From Cryphonectria parasitica EP155 (taxonomy: Eukaryota; Ascomycota; Sordariomycetes; Diaporthales; Cryphonectriaceae): 64,000 nucleotides of DNA. Shown in pieces: positions 10,532-22,338 of the stretch. A model generated the notes under the pieces. It had not been told where the DNA came from. It ran no database searches and saw only the letters and a program-made list of their open reading frames with translations. The DNA is taken from positions 5,890,001-5,954,000 of the forward strand of contig NW_024468909.1 of the NCBI RefSeq assembly GCF_011745365.1, read 5' to 3'. The stretch's first letter is position 1; each line of letters begins with the position of its first letter. Made by a program: the position numbers and the translations under genes.

Positions 10532-13500
10532 TTTGTCTCCACTTGTGGTGGTAGTGTGATGACAGAGATAAGAAGATGGTGGGTGTATGGTGGGTATGAA
10601 GCTGAGGTAAGAGGGCAGATGGTAAGTGTCGAGTGTTTCTATTGCATTCGCGATATGGGACACGGACGAGTACTATGCAACAAAATGTGTACTGTACTGA
10701 AGCGTGGCACAGTCCCTGCGGTGGTCTCAGTTAGTGGTCTGATGATCAACTGAGCAGAAGGTAATGTGGGTTGACGAACGGTTTTCCAGGCCTAAGAAGT
10801 CTGTTGGGGATTCACCATTATATACTCATTTAACGAAAGACGGGCGTGAGCTTCATTCACAACTCTCATTCTGCCAGCTGGATTGAAACTCGTTCACAAT
10901 CCTTCCGAAGGTGTAACACCTTCAAGAATCCCGCACTGAGTCAACGCCCGCGCCCGCTGCCGCTGCACGTCAGGCCGGTCTGATGGGCTTGGGCACAAAT
11001 CCGAGCTCACCACCACGCGCGGCCTCATACGATCAAGAGGTCTAGGTCCGACACTCCCCTATTTCTGAATATTACACCTTCCTGGCCATTGAATCGCGGG
11101 TCTGCATGGCTCGCTCCACCTTGTACGACACCTGTACGTCCTTCGGACGATCAGTGCCTGACAGCACGGGATGACCTGACATCTGCAGCCGATCCTTACA
11201 AGATGCAACGCAGGATATCCGGAAGGTCTTGCCGGGAGAAGGTGGGTGGGTTCTTCCAAGGGAGGTACGTGCGGAGCTGCTTGTCCTTGCATGACGGTTG
11301 CAGAGGACAGACACACCGTTGGTCCAGGTGCGCACGTGCACACGCGCGTGAACCTTCTATTCGCTATTTAACCCCTTCAAGCTCGACCGCTTCAAATTTT
11401 ACCAACATCAAACTTCAGAAGCACGGGTGCAACATGCTCCATGATGGGGTCGACACACAGACTTCAAACTGTTTTCAGGCACATTGGGGACCAGTCATAC
11501 GATGAAGTGGCCGGAACGGGAGATGACAGCTCATGGCTGGCGTTGCGCAGGAATGTAAGTACGACCGTCTATATGTGTGAGCACGCACCAGGCTATGCTG
11601 CCTCTGGCGCTCGATCTCTCGAGCTCGTCTCTCACTTCTGCAGAACTGCATAAGCTAAGTCGGTCAAGAGCTGCCGGAGGGCGGAATCTGTGTTCGACTT
11701 CCAGCTGCCAACTTAGGCGGGTTATTGCCAGCCAGGGACTGTTATGTGCTTGCCCATGATGCACAGGAGGGAAGCAGGGGCCTTACATGAGACGCAACCG
11801 AGCGAGGCTCGATATTGCGCGGCCCGACGCGAGAACTTGGAGACCACTGGTGGAAGAAAAGGGCGGAATTTCAAAGAGTCTGCCAAGTGAGAATTCCGTC
11901 CGCGATTTCATGCGGGCTCGCGACGGGCTCTGCTGCTAGGCAGTGCAGAAATCTGGCGATGTGTAACCTGTGCCTCATCAAATCTTTCGTGTTCGGGCCG
12001 AGACAGTGGCAGTGCTTTCCATCGCATTTGCTTTCTTCCATCTTTTCCTTTTCTTCTTTTCTCTCATTTCTTTTCAGGAACACTCTCCTCAATCACTCCC
12101 CTCCCTCTTTTCTTGCTTTTCTTTCGTTTTTCTTCTCCCGCCTGAGCTCATGCTCATAATGTCAGGAATGTAACACCGAAGAAGCAATTCACTCTTCCAC
12201 CAATCTGGCATCCCCCCTCGCGTGGAAACCTATCACTTTGGCCCGTCAAGTCTAAGTACTTCCTGTGTGTGACGAGCTCGCTGCGAAGGCTGAACTTTTT
12301 GTTGGACTGAAGGATCCACTCTGAAGCAAGGAGATATGCTTCAAGACCTTTCGACTGCCTACTCACATCCCGGGTGCGACAGACGCTGCTCCTGGTGCGA
12401 GGTGTTCGGAAGGGCACTCCTCGCCTCTAAAGTGCAATTCAGCTTGGACTAGTCGTCATAAACAGCCCACCTTGTGCCCTTGCACGGCAGTACCCGTGTC
12501 ATTGCCACCACACCATGTGTCTCCTCTCGACACATGCCATTGTTGCGGCTCCAAACCAAATTGTGCAGGGGTGCTGAGCCGCTAGATTAAGCCGTTGTTA
12601 CATGCTTCTGAAGAGCGCTGTGTAACGGCGGGATGAACACGCAACACAAAATAAGCAAGGATATGAAAGAGGAAAAAATTGAACAAGAGAAACAAAGACA
12701 AAGAATGGAAAAAGGAAAGAAAAATCAGAAGCGACGGTGACACATCAAGTCAGCAATGACCTGCGTTCTTTCCCACGAGTTGCGAGACTCGAAACAGCCG
12801 GAGGTCGACCCTAACAATGTGCTGTACCTCGTTTGTAGTCGTACAGCTAAGGCAGAGCATAATGAGGGCGGGGTCCCTTGAGGCTTTCAGCCGGGGATAC
12901 AAACAGGAGACCTGCCAGAAAGACCATTGGACCTGACATGGTGGCGCTACCGTATTCGACAGGGTATCCTGCCGCATCACAAAATAACGAAGTCGCAAAT
13001 TAGAGAATAAAAGAAGGAAGAGGGGGCAGTACCGGATATTTTGCGTGTCATCAACGTGATGCCGGCCTGACGGGGAAACGCGGCTCGGTAGCTGCACGAT
13101 TAAGGGGGGAGGGCTTCATCCAACGAAAGAAAAAGAAGGGGAAAAAGAACGCTGTCTGCTATTCGTTAGATACAACCCAAAGAAGAAGAAGTAAGAGACC
13201 TTTGCTCTCCACGTTCATCCATGGCGAGCCATATCCCTCTCCGCAATGCTGGCTGCTGGCTCGTCATGGAAGCCCCCAAGCGACAGCCACACGTCGCCAT
13301 CACGAACCGGCCAATACATAGTGTGATATAATGATAGAAAACAAGAAAGAGAGGGAGGGAGAGAGGTTGGGTGCCAGTCGGCCCCCGAGCCGGGAGATCG
13401 GATGCAGGGGCGTGACGCTCAGGCTTTTTGCAAGGGAGGTTCTTGAGACTTATTCTTGCTTTAGCTTTCGTTTCTATTCCTTCACATCCTCTTCGTTCTC

Positions 13501-14663
13501 CTCCTTTAACTCGCTGCACTCCTTTTTTATTCTGTTTAATTTTCTCTTTTCTCATCGAAGCTGGCCGAGACAACCCTCCCGCCCGGGGGGCCCCTTACCT
13601 GGACAGAATCACGTCACTTTGCAGCCTACAAAATCATACCCCTAGGCTGGCTGTTTTGGCTGCCCGTCCGTCTGTCTATCAGAGTAACAAAAAAGCGAGG
13701 CGACGTTTCAACCTCTTCGCACAACATCATTCAACGTCGCATGGGATGGAGGCGAAGCCTCGCCGCCCCTTGCTTGAAACGGGACGGAACGAGCGGGCTA
13801 AAAAAGCCTTGGGTAGCAATGGACCTGTCCATCTGAGAGTGACACCTGGGCCGTGACACACTTACGCGGGCGGTGAGGAGCCCAGGGAAAAACAAGAAAG
13901 AAAGGAAAAAGCAAAGCACTGGTTCCGAAGAGAAATGTCTCGGGCTCGTGCCTGTTACGGGTCGGTACTGGTATTGCTTGTCCACGGGGGACACTTTCGA
14001 GAAATCTCACATTTTGCTGTAGACCAGTATCTAGTGTGGTGAATGTGTACGATGCGGCGAGGCCCCTCCAATATCTACGTACATGTTTAATCTGACACTC
14101 TACTCGCGGCCACTCACTGGCCTCTTTACGGCCTAATCATCACTTGTGCGCCTTGACATGGATGCTGAAGGAAATAACCAGGCTCACAGGGTTGGCCAGT
14201 TTCAGAAGAAAGGAAGGAAAAAGAAATCCAAAATCTCAGCTCTGTTGCTGTCGTTCAGTGTGCACGCTGCCGACGTGCAACCCGTCTATCCTCCAGTATC
14301 AACCTCTGGTACCTTTTTTTCTTCTTCGCATGCGCATGTGAGGTAGCACAGTCATGCGGCATCATCTCCTGGCAGATCCCGTGCGTCGCAACGCTCGCCG
14401 TCTAGGTAACGTGTATCTCATGGTTCCGATTGAGGGATCTGCAAATCTGCGCTTGGTGGTCTCATCGCCTGTCCGCAGTTAGGCTGGTGCCCAAGCAAAT
14501 TTGCTCTTGGCATTTCTCTCATCGAGATCCTGCCGTTGTTTGAGGATCAGAGTGAACAGGAAAACTGCCGAAAAATTTGTGCGGCATAGACGGGCGGTTC
14601 ATGCTTCTGTAGCGGAAACGTTCTGACGTCGATGCTGGGCTCTCTCACCGCCGGATAACGACG
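10532..14663. other. Large gene-free interval (about 4.1 kb)
   Basis: No frame in this stretch has recognisable protein content, and no splice-joined model could be built. It holds two pyrimidine-rich tracts on the plus strand, about 12020-12140 and 13440-13560. In filamentous fungi such tracts usually lie just upstream of transcription starts. The right end faces the stop of the large ATPase gene, so the methyltransferase promoter accounts only for the left end. Confidence 0.6.
12020..12145 (+). promoter_or_regulatory. CT-rich tract, promoter-like
   Basis: Roughly 120 bp of almost pure C and T on the plus strand. CT-rich stretches commonly precede transcription starts in Pezizomycotina. No coding sequence follows, so any transcript would be noncoding. 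The functional reading is inference. Confidence 0.3.
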
Positions 14664-17600
14664 CTAATTCGTGTTGCCACTGCGCAGCTCTCTTGGACTG
14701 TACGGTGGTAATTGTTCCTCCCTGCTGGTTGTCGCGGGAACGGAGACGTCCGTGGGACGACTGGCGGACGGTGTCCACGACAACGCCTTGGCCATCATCT
14801 TGGCAAAATATTCCTGAACAAAAGACTCGGTATAGTAGCTGTGATTCGCATCATGTGCAGCCACAAGATTGTGTGCCAGCTCGTGCGCCACCACCACGAA
14901 CCACCACACCGAAGCCTCGACTCTGCCCTCCGCACCCGCACGTCCGATTTCTCTCATCTTGTTGTAATGCAGCTGTAGGAAGAAGCGCAGGTTGCAGAAG
15001 ATGCTTCCGTTCGTGTTGAATGCGATACAGGCGCCTGCCTCGTCAAAGTGGATCTGCAAGGCTGTGGTCGAGACGCCATAGATATCAGCAACATCTCGAA
15101 GGAGATTCTCGAATTTCGAGATCGCCTCGCTATTTTGCCCAAGGAATGTCATGTGGTCCGTGGAGATAGACTTGTCGAGATAGACCTTCATGCCGCGCGG
15201 TGCCTGCGCCACAAAGACGATGTTCTGCGCCGGTGTGCTGTCACAGTACGTCGCTTGCTCCTTGATCTCTTGTGTCCGTGGTGGACTAAACACACTGGAG
15301 GAGTCGTGCGGTCGCGTCGATCGGATAGCTTGGAGCAAGTTGTTCTGCACTACCGCAGGAGAGGTTACCCGTCCGCTATCCCCAGGGCCCTGCTGTTGTG
15401 ATGGACCTGACTGGGCCTGGCCTGTCTTGACCTCGGGCTCAGGATTTGTCAAGAGATTATCCATTGCCCTGTCTGCCTCTTCATCCTTGTCAAGGCCGAA
15501 CCTGCGTGATATATTGGAGAAGAATCCTCTGCTTCGTCGTCCATTCTGGGCCGCAGGCGGAGCTTCGGGAGAGTCTGGATCAAAGGAACCTGGCATCGCA
15601 CCAGGGAGACCTGACTGTTGCTTTGGTGTGTTCGGCCGCTTGGCTTCGGCCTCCACAGTAGCTTTCTCCTGACGTGCCCACTCCTCTTCCCTCTCCTTGA
15701 TCCGCTGCTCCTCTGCTTGAAGTGCCTTTCGTCGCTCCTCTTCGGCAATTCGAGCCTCTTCCGCTTTGGCCCGTAGGATTCTGTCGACATTGTAGCCGCG
15801 GGCCCTGAGGTCAAGCAAATTCAACTTGAGGAAAGGTTCGAAAAAGAAATACGACTGCTGGTTGTGGCGTGTCAAGATCAGAGTGCAGACTGCTTGCCCG
15901 ACTTGATACATGTCTGGTTTACTGCCTTGGTCGGCGGCAATGTACAAAGTATGCCCTGTTGCCGTCCTCATGGCCATCGCTGCTCTCTTCTCCGTGTGAG
16001 ACTTATGTTGACCCCTCAAGGTGCGGCGAAGTTGGACGCTCTGCACTACCTCGACGTGAAGATTCTTGTCTAGCCATTTCGCGTCATGTTTGATCGAGTC
16101 TCTTGAGATATGCCGATACTCATGAAGGAACAACTTCGTACGCTCCTGTTGATGATTAATCTTTGGTCACCATGGCAGAATGAAAATATGTGGCCTACTC
16201 ACCAGAATATGATTTCTCAACCAGACAGCGCCATCCTGGTTAAGAGTTGACTTTCCTATGTGTGCGTCTTCTTGCACCAGACTGCTGATGCTTGGAGATC
16301 CAAGAGTCAGGTAAAAAGCTTCCAGGGTATCGTCTTCTGGCGCAGAGAGCAGATGATCGCGAAACAGTCGGAAACTATAGAAATCATCTGCAATCACAAT
16401 CTCGGATGGAGCGGCAAGTTGGGATCCCCGAACGGACTCTCCATAGTCGTCATCCTCGGAAGCCCTGGCCTTGGAAGAAGGGATCTCCTTGAAGGCCATC
16501 AGCCATTTTTCCTGCTTCATCTTTCGATATAGATCCTTGTCCCTCTTCAGCGTCGAGATGTCGGTCGCTAGAGATCTCAAGATGTCCAGGTACTTCTCTG
16601 AACTGCCAACGGTTGTCCACAAGCGAACAGGCTCGTTGCAGGCGAAGGTCGCGATCTCGTGCTTTGTCGGTTCCATTTTTGCTCCGCACCGAAGTAAGAA
16701 TGCATGTGCCACATCCCCAAAGTCCACAAAATCAAAGATCTCCCCGTAGGTCGCCCCTGTCCCGAGATAGACGTTCTGCGGCGGGACAAGCATCAGGCCA
16801 TTTGGAGCCTCCGAATTCTTAGTTCGTAGAGGTTCCCCAGAGCGATTTCGTCGCTGAACCGGCACAAAGGACGCTGCTCTCAGCTTTGACAGACTACCTT
16901 GACCGAGGTCAGCCACCCGGGTCGCAAAGTAGTTGAATAGTGTGATGGCGGCTGATCGATCTTTCGGAGGGTTCGCGATGAGTTTCGCCACGCATGAATC
17001 TACCGGGGGTTCACGAGCGACACCAAACTTGCTGGCATGTGCATGAAGGTCTTTGGCCAGGATGTTGAAGCCTAACACAGAAGCTTGCTCATTTGTGAAG
17101 CAAGCGGACGGAGGGACGAGCTGTTTTGCAGTGCCTTGAAGTGGTAGGATGGGTTTGCTGGTGGACCCAATATCGAAAGCGGCGTAGCCGTTGATGTGGT
17201 GGTACTTGATGAAATAGTTTCTGGCCTTGTCTCTTCGCGGCGCATCGGTTGACGCCATCAACTCGATCAACTCTGGGACCGTGGGATGAGGTCTCAGGCC
17301 CAAACTCGACAGGAAGCGACCCTCCTTGCTGGCCACGCGGAAGCTTCCTGGTGGACCCGGCCACTGCAATAGAGGTGCTCCCAGCTCACGAAGCTCTGAC
17401 TTGGGCTCAAATAGCTCAGAGACCTTGTAAAGCTGTGACGAGGCCTCTGTTGATTCCATGCCAGGCGGGCCAGCTTCTGCTGGGCATATGGGCGAGTTTC
17501 TCAATTTCTTCATGTCATCTGCGGGGATGTCATCTCTCACAGAAGCGAGGTATTTGATGAGCTCCATATGACTCCACGGTTTTTGTGTATTCTCTCCAGA

Positions 17601-20078
17601 GGGTTTCAAGAGGCGGGAGAAGATAGTGTCCAGGTCCAGTGTCCTTCGTACTCCGAGAGCCCCCAGAAACTTATCTTTGATGCCCTGACATCCTTCAATT
17701 GTCGGAAGATCGTCGAATAGTCTCACTGTCGGGAAGAACGACTCCGCTGGCTTCCTCATGCCCATCTTCGTGGGCATGACGGTGACATTCTGAAGCGCAT
17801 TTGTGACTGAGCCCTTGGACCCCTGGCTCATATTGTCCCAATTCTTGGACAGTACGGTCAAGACAGAGACAGAGAACTTTGCCGACTTGGTCATGTTCTC
17901 GTCAGCCGGCCGGCTTGAAACCGAGTCAAGTAGGAATCGCAGCCAAGGTACAATCTCGAGTGGTTCCCAACCAAGAGCTTGCAAGTGATGTGCAGGGAGT
18001 TGATTGGTGAACGCGAAAGCAATTGTCGACGGTGGGATTGGCAGATTAGGGGGGATTTTGTTGCTGCTGAGGTAGTTTTTGATAGAGCTCAGCGTGATGA
18101 TCTCTCCCGAATCTTGGCCCTCGCCAATGGTTGCAACTGCAACATCGAACAAGCGGGCCTTGCTACTAGGATCCAGCTCCCCTGTTGACGCAGTCTTGGC
18201 CGCCCAGCTGATGAAGTGAGTTAGCTGATCCCTATTCAGAGCTTTCGCCTCTAGCTCTTGCCGGACGTCGTCCACAGTGATGTCCTGAAGCAGGCCAAAG
18301 TCCCGAAGTTTCCTTATGAAGGGTACCTGTTTCATGTCATCCAGAATGACTGGGATTCCATCAACGAACTTGCCCATTTCATCGGAACCCATGCGGACCT
18401 TGGAAGTCAACAAGACTCCTCGGCTGGAATAGACCTCGATTGTTGGTTTCTGGTATGCAACCCAGAAAGACTCTTCGATGATCTGACCCACGTTGGCGCT
18501 AGGAGTTGAGTCCTGGAAAGTGTAGGTCTTCAGAATATGCAGCGCTTCAGGTAAGAACTTTGCAATCTCCTCCTTGGTCGGTATAGCGCCTTTGGCCCTT
18601 GCCTCCACCAACTTCTTGAGCTTGGCGTCGAGATCAAGCATCTCGTTGGTGAATGCCAGCCGCGTCATGATACCTGCAACTCGAAGCATTTCGATATTCC
18701 AGGTTCTGACCCAACGAGCGTTCAAGTCGATAGCCTCTCTCTCGACCGTTGGAATCACAGATGGAGCAGAGATGTGCATGCCGGCACCAGTTGTCTGTGC
18801 CGTTGGAAAACCGATGAAAACCCTGCCACCTGGCTTCTTGCTTGGCAACACTGAAGCGAAGACGTCAGCTGCTTTATTAGCCACCCCTGAGCTGCTGGAG
18901 CTCTCTGAGGCAAGCGTCTCGTCATATGACGAGGTGAGGATCGCTATTCTTGTTGTCTTCGGTGGTGGCTTCTTGGTAGCACGTTCCAATTCGGCTGAGA
19001 AGGAGGAAGAGATCTTTGTCTGGATAGATCCCGTTGTCACCTGAAGGAAGATGCTCGATCTCGACATCGCAGTAATATCTTCCGAGATGGCCTGCTGAAC
19101 AGCGGCTTCTTCTTTCGCCATTTTCCCCCTTAGACCTGCTTGAGACGCGGTAGACGTAAGCCTGGAGAAAAAGCTCTTGAGAGAAGGCGCTTCTGACACC
19201 CCGGAACCCTCGCCAGAGGCACTGGTGGCTGCTGCAGGCTTCCAGCCCACGGCAGACATAAAGGATGCGTCGATCTGTACACTTGCTCGGTCGACGCTGG
19301 CCAGTTTCATGAGACCATCTCGAGTCCTAGTCTCCAGGTCTCTTGGAATTGGGACATCAACGCTCGGAGCTTGTTTCTTGTGCAGCGCCAGGACCTGGTA
19401 ATCATCGATCCAGAACTCGATGTGTTGTAAGGCCACGAAGGTCAAACTCGTGGCAAGGAACTGACTTATGGATAGAATATTCGGCACCGGGGTCGTTGTA
19501 TTCCTGTAGTCCAAGACAAAGGCAGTGTCGGTAGTGCTCTCCTCCTTGGGCAGCACCAGCTTCCTGGTGAAGAGTGAATTTGCCTTCCAGTAAAATGCCA
19601 TTGCTTCTGCGCCGGAGCTCACAAATGGCTCTTCACAGTCTGCAAAAACGGAGTAGAAACCGACACCAAACGCGCCGATCTTGGTCTCGTCTGGATTGCC
19701 CTCTGCGATCCTCTTCAGTCTTCCCCAGTCTGTCTTTGTGAAAGGCTGACCGTTGTTCTGCACAAGCAGCCTTCGGAGGGTATGGTTCGTTATTATGTGT
19801 TTCAGCAGCTCTGATCTGTTCTGCGTGGAGGGAAGTGGTATTTGCGTCGAGGGCATGGTCTCCCATTTTATCTTGACGGTCGTCGCCTGCGCATCGGCAG
19901 CATTCTGGATCAACTCGCGCAGTGTTGTCCACTCTCCTGAGTACCGAGCGAGGACCTTGTCGATCAAAGCTCTGGTATCGACAGTGACGGCCTCCTCATC
20001 TTCTCCGTCTCGCAGAGCAGCGGCTCGGAGCTTTGAGTAGTCCATCTTCTGGTTCGCAGCAACGGCTGCTTTGGACAA
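14664..20078 (-). CDS. Large GHKL/HSP90-like ATPase protein with C-terminal HExxH motif (sacsin/NO VEIN-like, fungal DUF3684 type)
   Basis: Two exons, 16203-20078 and 14664-16145, join in phase 0 (RNHIL-ERTKLF) to give 1785 residues. The N-terminus carries a GHKL ATPase fold like HSP90 and sacsin. The N-box is LRELIQNAADAQA (residues 53-65, Asn59). VQNNGQPF lies at 106-113 and GAFGVGFYSVF at 135-145. The middle is a long repeat-poor region with an LPSKKPGGRVFIGFPT segment, as in sacsin-related proteins. After residue 1400 comes a charged helix (EEARIAEEERRKALQAEEQR), then a disordered stretch. Near 1713 lies HELAHNLVAAHD, a zinc-peptidase-like HExxH signature. I recall proteins with this layout across ascomycetes as DUF3684 (Pfam number from memory). 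Role unknown; chaperone or quality-control activity is a guess. No signal peptide or membrane span is seen. Confidence 0.88.
16146..16202 (-). other. Intron in the GHKL-ATPase gene
   Basis: GT-AG intron of 57 bp, minus strand, GTGAGT donor and CAACAG acceptor. Its removal links the two long open frames in phase 0; reading through gives a stop at 16167. Confidence 0.9.
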
Positions 20079-21090
20079 TGAGGATGCGGGCGAGGACCAG
20101 GACGAAGAATGTGTCGTGAACTGGGTTCGATAGCTTCAAAGAGCAAAGGCGTAGCACTCTTGGAAGAGGTCGATCTGAAGGTTGAAAGGATGGAGGGGGC
20201 CCTAACTTATAGACGGTTTGGGAGGTCAGATGGAGGAAGAGCAGTGACTGTTCTGCGGCCAAGTGCGCTCGTTCACATGCCAGCAATTAGAGTGAAAGGG
20301 GAAATTAAGCGCCTAAGTGAAGAAAAGAAACCATGCGGCGCTCGCAACCTAAAATGAATGAAATCTTAGTAAAAAAGAAGAGGTCTATTCTGTCTATTCG
20401 GACAAGTGTACGTGGTCGTTACAACTTGTCAGCGTCGTCAACTCGCGCTTGCCTGCCCCATGGAGGCGAAACGCATCTGGGCGCATCTGCAGCGTCATCA
20501 CCCTGCCCATACACCCTGACGGTTCAGCAGGGGGGGGGGGGACCTCCACCACTGTGGAGCTTCAGTACATAGGGGCCTGGGCTTTAAAATCCCTCCGGGC
20601 TATCCGATCCCCGGTGCTCGAAACTATTTTAGACCTGGAACCGCCTAATGCTAGCAACTTGCCAATTTATCATACATAGCAGCAGCATAGCACGTGTCTG
20701 TCGAGCACATTCCCCATCTTACAGCCTCCTATGGGAGCTAGAGACGTAAGAGCTGAAACGTGAAAGTCATGCAAACGATGATCGATCAGTAAAGAGAGGA
20801 TCACCCGAACTGCCGTGTATATGGACAGAAGAGTTCAACAGCGGACGTGGGAGAAAGGTATTGTGAATGCAATACAGTGGATCTGCCTGTACTTGTTATG
20901 ACTTGCTTGATGAGGTAGAACCGTGTCTGGAGCATAGCGGCTTTCATATGTCAAATATAGAAGATCTCGATTGGCAGAACTCGAGTACTCGTTATTTGGT
21001 AGTGCACACGGTGAGCATCCTTCTCCAGTAGAAGATTTAATGTAGCACGGGTATTCGTGACCCGTTGCTAAAGGCCATGCTCTTCTTCGT
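20079..21090. other. Intergenic upstream of the GHKL-ATPase gene
   Basis: About 1 kb between two minus-strand genes. It contains the ATPase-gene promoter at its left side and a G-run at 20530-20540. No coding sequence was recognised. Confidence 0.6.
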
Positions 21091-21888
21091 TCAGGGACTT
21101 TCTCTGCGCCGATGGCGGTTCTCAGGGCTCAAGCTACTGCGCCTGTCTGGAGATCCGTGGCGATGTTCATCCCGCCTCCCTTTCCCGTCTCTATCCCTAC
21201 TCCGTCTTCGGTACTCTCGATTCGGAGTCCTGCTGCGAGACCTCCCATGACGCCTGTGTCGCCTGTGACGATCTCTGTCCGGGCTCCGGCTCTTGCTCCT
21301 GTGGCCTCGGTGATCCCTGCGCGATCGTGGCTCGAGCTTGTCATCCCCATCCCGATTCCCTCGCTCTCCATGTCGATCTCGGCTTCGGCTACGGTGTCGA
21401 TGGCGATGGCGATGCTCACGATCCCGGCCTTCTCTATGGCGCTCGTCTCGGTCCTCTCGCCGCCGCGAACGATGTGACTCCGTTCTGTTGCCTCTTTGTA
21501 CGCCCTGGGGTCTTTCAGGAGCAGGAGACGCCTCCCCGCCCATTCGCGAACCCAACACTTCGATAGCATTGGCGCCTGATGTATTCCGCACCGGTGGCGG
21601 CAATCCAAGCGCTTTTGCTATCGCATCCTCCTCGGCCTCCTTGATCTTCTGTATCTCCTCACGGCGGATCCTCGCTTGTCGATCCTCGTCTGTTTCGTTG
21701 GGGTCTGCATTGCCGGCGTCCGCCTTTGCGTACCACTGCAGGTCTTTGCCCTGCTGCCATCGCCCGACCGGTGCTTTGAGGGAGTGACCGAGGTAGTTTT
21801 CGCGGTGTGCAGAGGTTGCCACTTCATCCCAGGAGAAGTTGACGCCACCCCGGGACCCCGACTTGCGGACTGTCGCGACCAGATCCAT
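21091..21888 (-). CDS. MMtag-domain protein with RS/RH-rich tail
   Basis: Single exon, 265 residues from the ATG at 21888 (MDLVATVRKSGSRGG). The first 60 residues match the MMtag domain of the multiple-myeloma tumour-associated protein 2 family: FSWDEVATSAHRENYLGHSLKAPVGRWQQGKDLQWYAK in domain terms, with the NYLG, PVGRWQ and WYAK motifs. A charged helix then leads to KALGLPPP. The last 140 residues are almost all Arg, Ser, His, Asp and Glu in RS/RD/HR dipeptides, as in splicing-associated nuclear proteins. The frame is open upstream to 22104 but lacks domain character there. A nuclear RNA-processing role is inferred from the tail. It faces med6 head to head. Confidence 0.85.
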   Translation of the reverse strand: MDLVATVRKSGSRGGVNFSWDEVATSAHRENYLGHSLKAPVGRWQQGKDLQWYAKADAGNADPNETDEDRQARIRREEIQKIKEAEEDAIAKALGLPPPVRNTSGANAIEVLGSRMGGEASPAPERPQGVQRGNRTESHRSRRREDRDERHREGRDREHRHRHRHRSRSRDRHGERGNRDGDDKLEPRSRRDHRGHRSKSRSPDRDRHRRHRRHGRSRSRTPNREYRRRSRDRDGKGRRDEHRHGSPDRRSSLSPENRHRRRESP

Positions 21889-22338
21889 ATTTGAGGCTCT
21901 TCGTGGCAGGTGCAATAGAGGTGTCGTTTGTCGTTGCGAGTTGCTACTGAATGTGTGCAATGTGATGGGAAAGCAGAAGTGGTCGAGGGTGTGGAGTAAG
22001 TCGACGTTAAAGACGTTAGAATTGAGTTCAGCGGCTTGTTCAGTACCCTGCCAGCCGCCACAGATGGGGGCCTCGCAGTGCATGGAGTACCCTAGCTGCC
22101 CCATAGCAACCTGTGCGGTAGGGCGTCCATACAGCTTGGTCGGACCCAGCTTTACCCGTTGCAGGCAACCTCACGTCTTCCCTTGTTTTCGTTTCGTGAG
22201 CTTCTTCCAATCTCGACTCCATTTCCAGCTTAACGACTACTTACGACCTGCACTTTGGATTTTTCTACCGCTGCCCATAGTTGACAAATTTCTAGACTAC
22301 CTTTTTCGCCACCGACCGCTACACGAAGACCAGCCAAG
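21889..22338. promoter_or_regulatory. Bidirectional promoter between MMtag gene and med6
   Basis: A 450-bp interval between two divergent ATGs, so it must carry the start signals of both. No TATA box stands out. The short T/C-rich stretch from about 22160 to 22300 lies where the med6 leader should be. Confidence 0.6.

Noticed and set aside
1..10663. Secondary-metabolite cluster (reductase plus methyltransferase plus permease)
   Set aside because: No polyketide synthase, peptide synthetase, terpene cyclase or P450 is present, and a housekeeping formate dehydrogenase lies among them.
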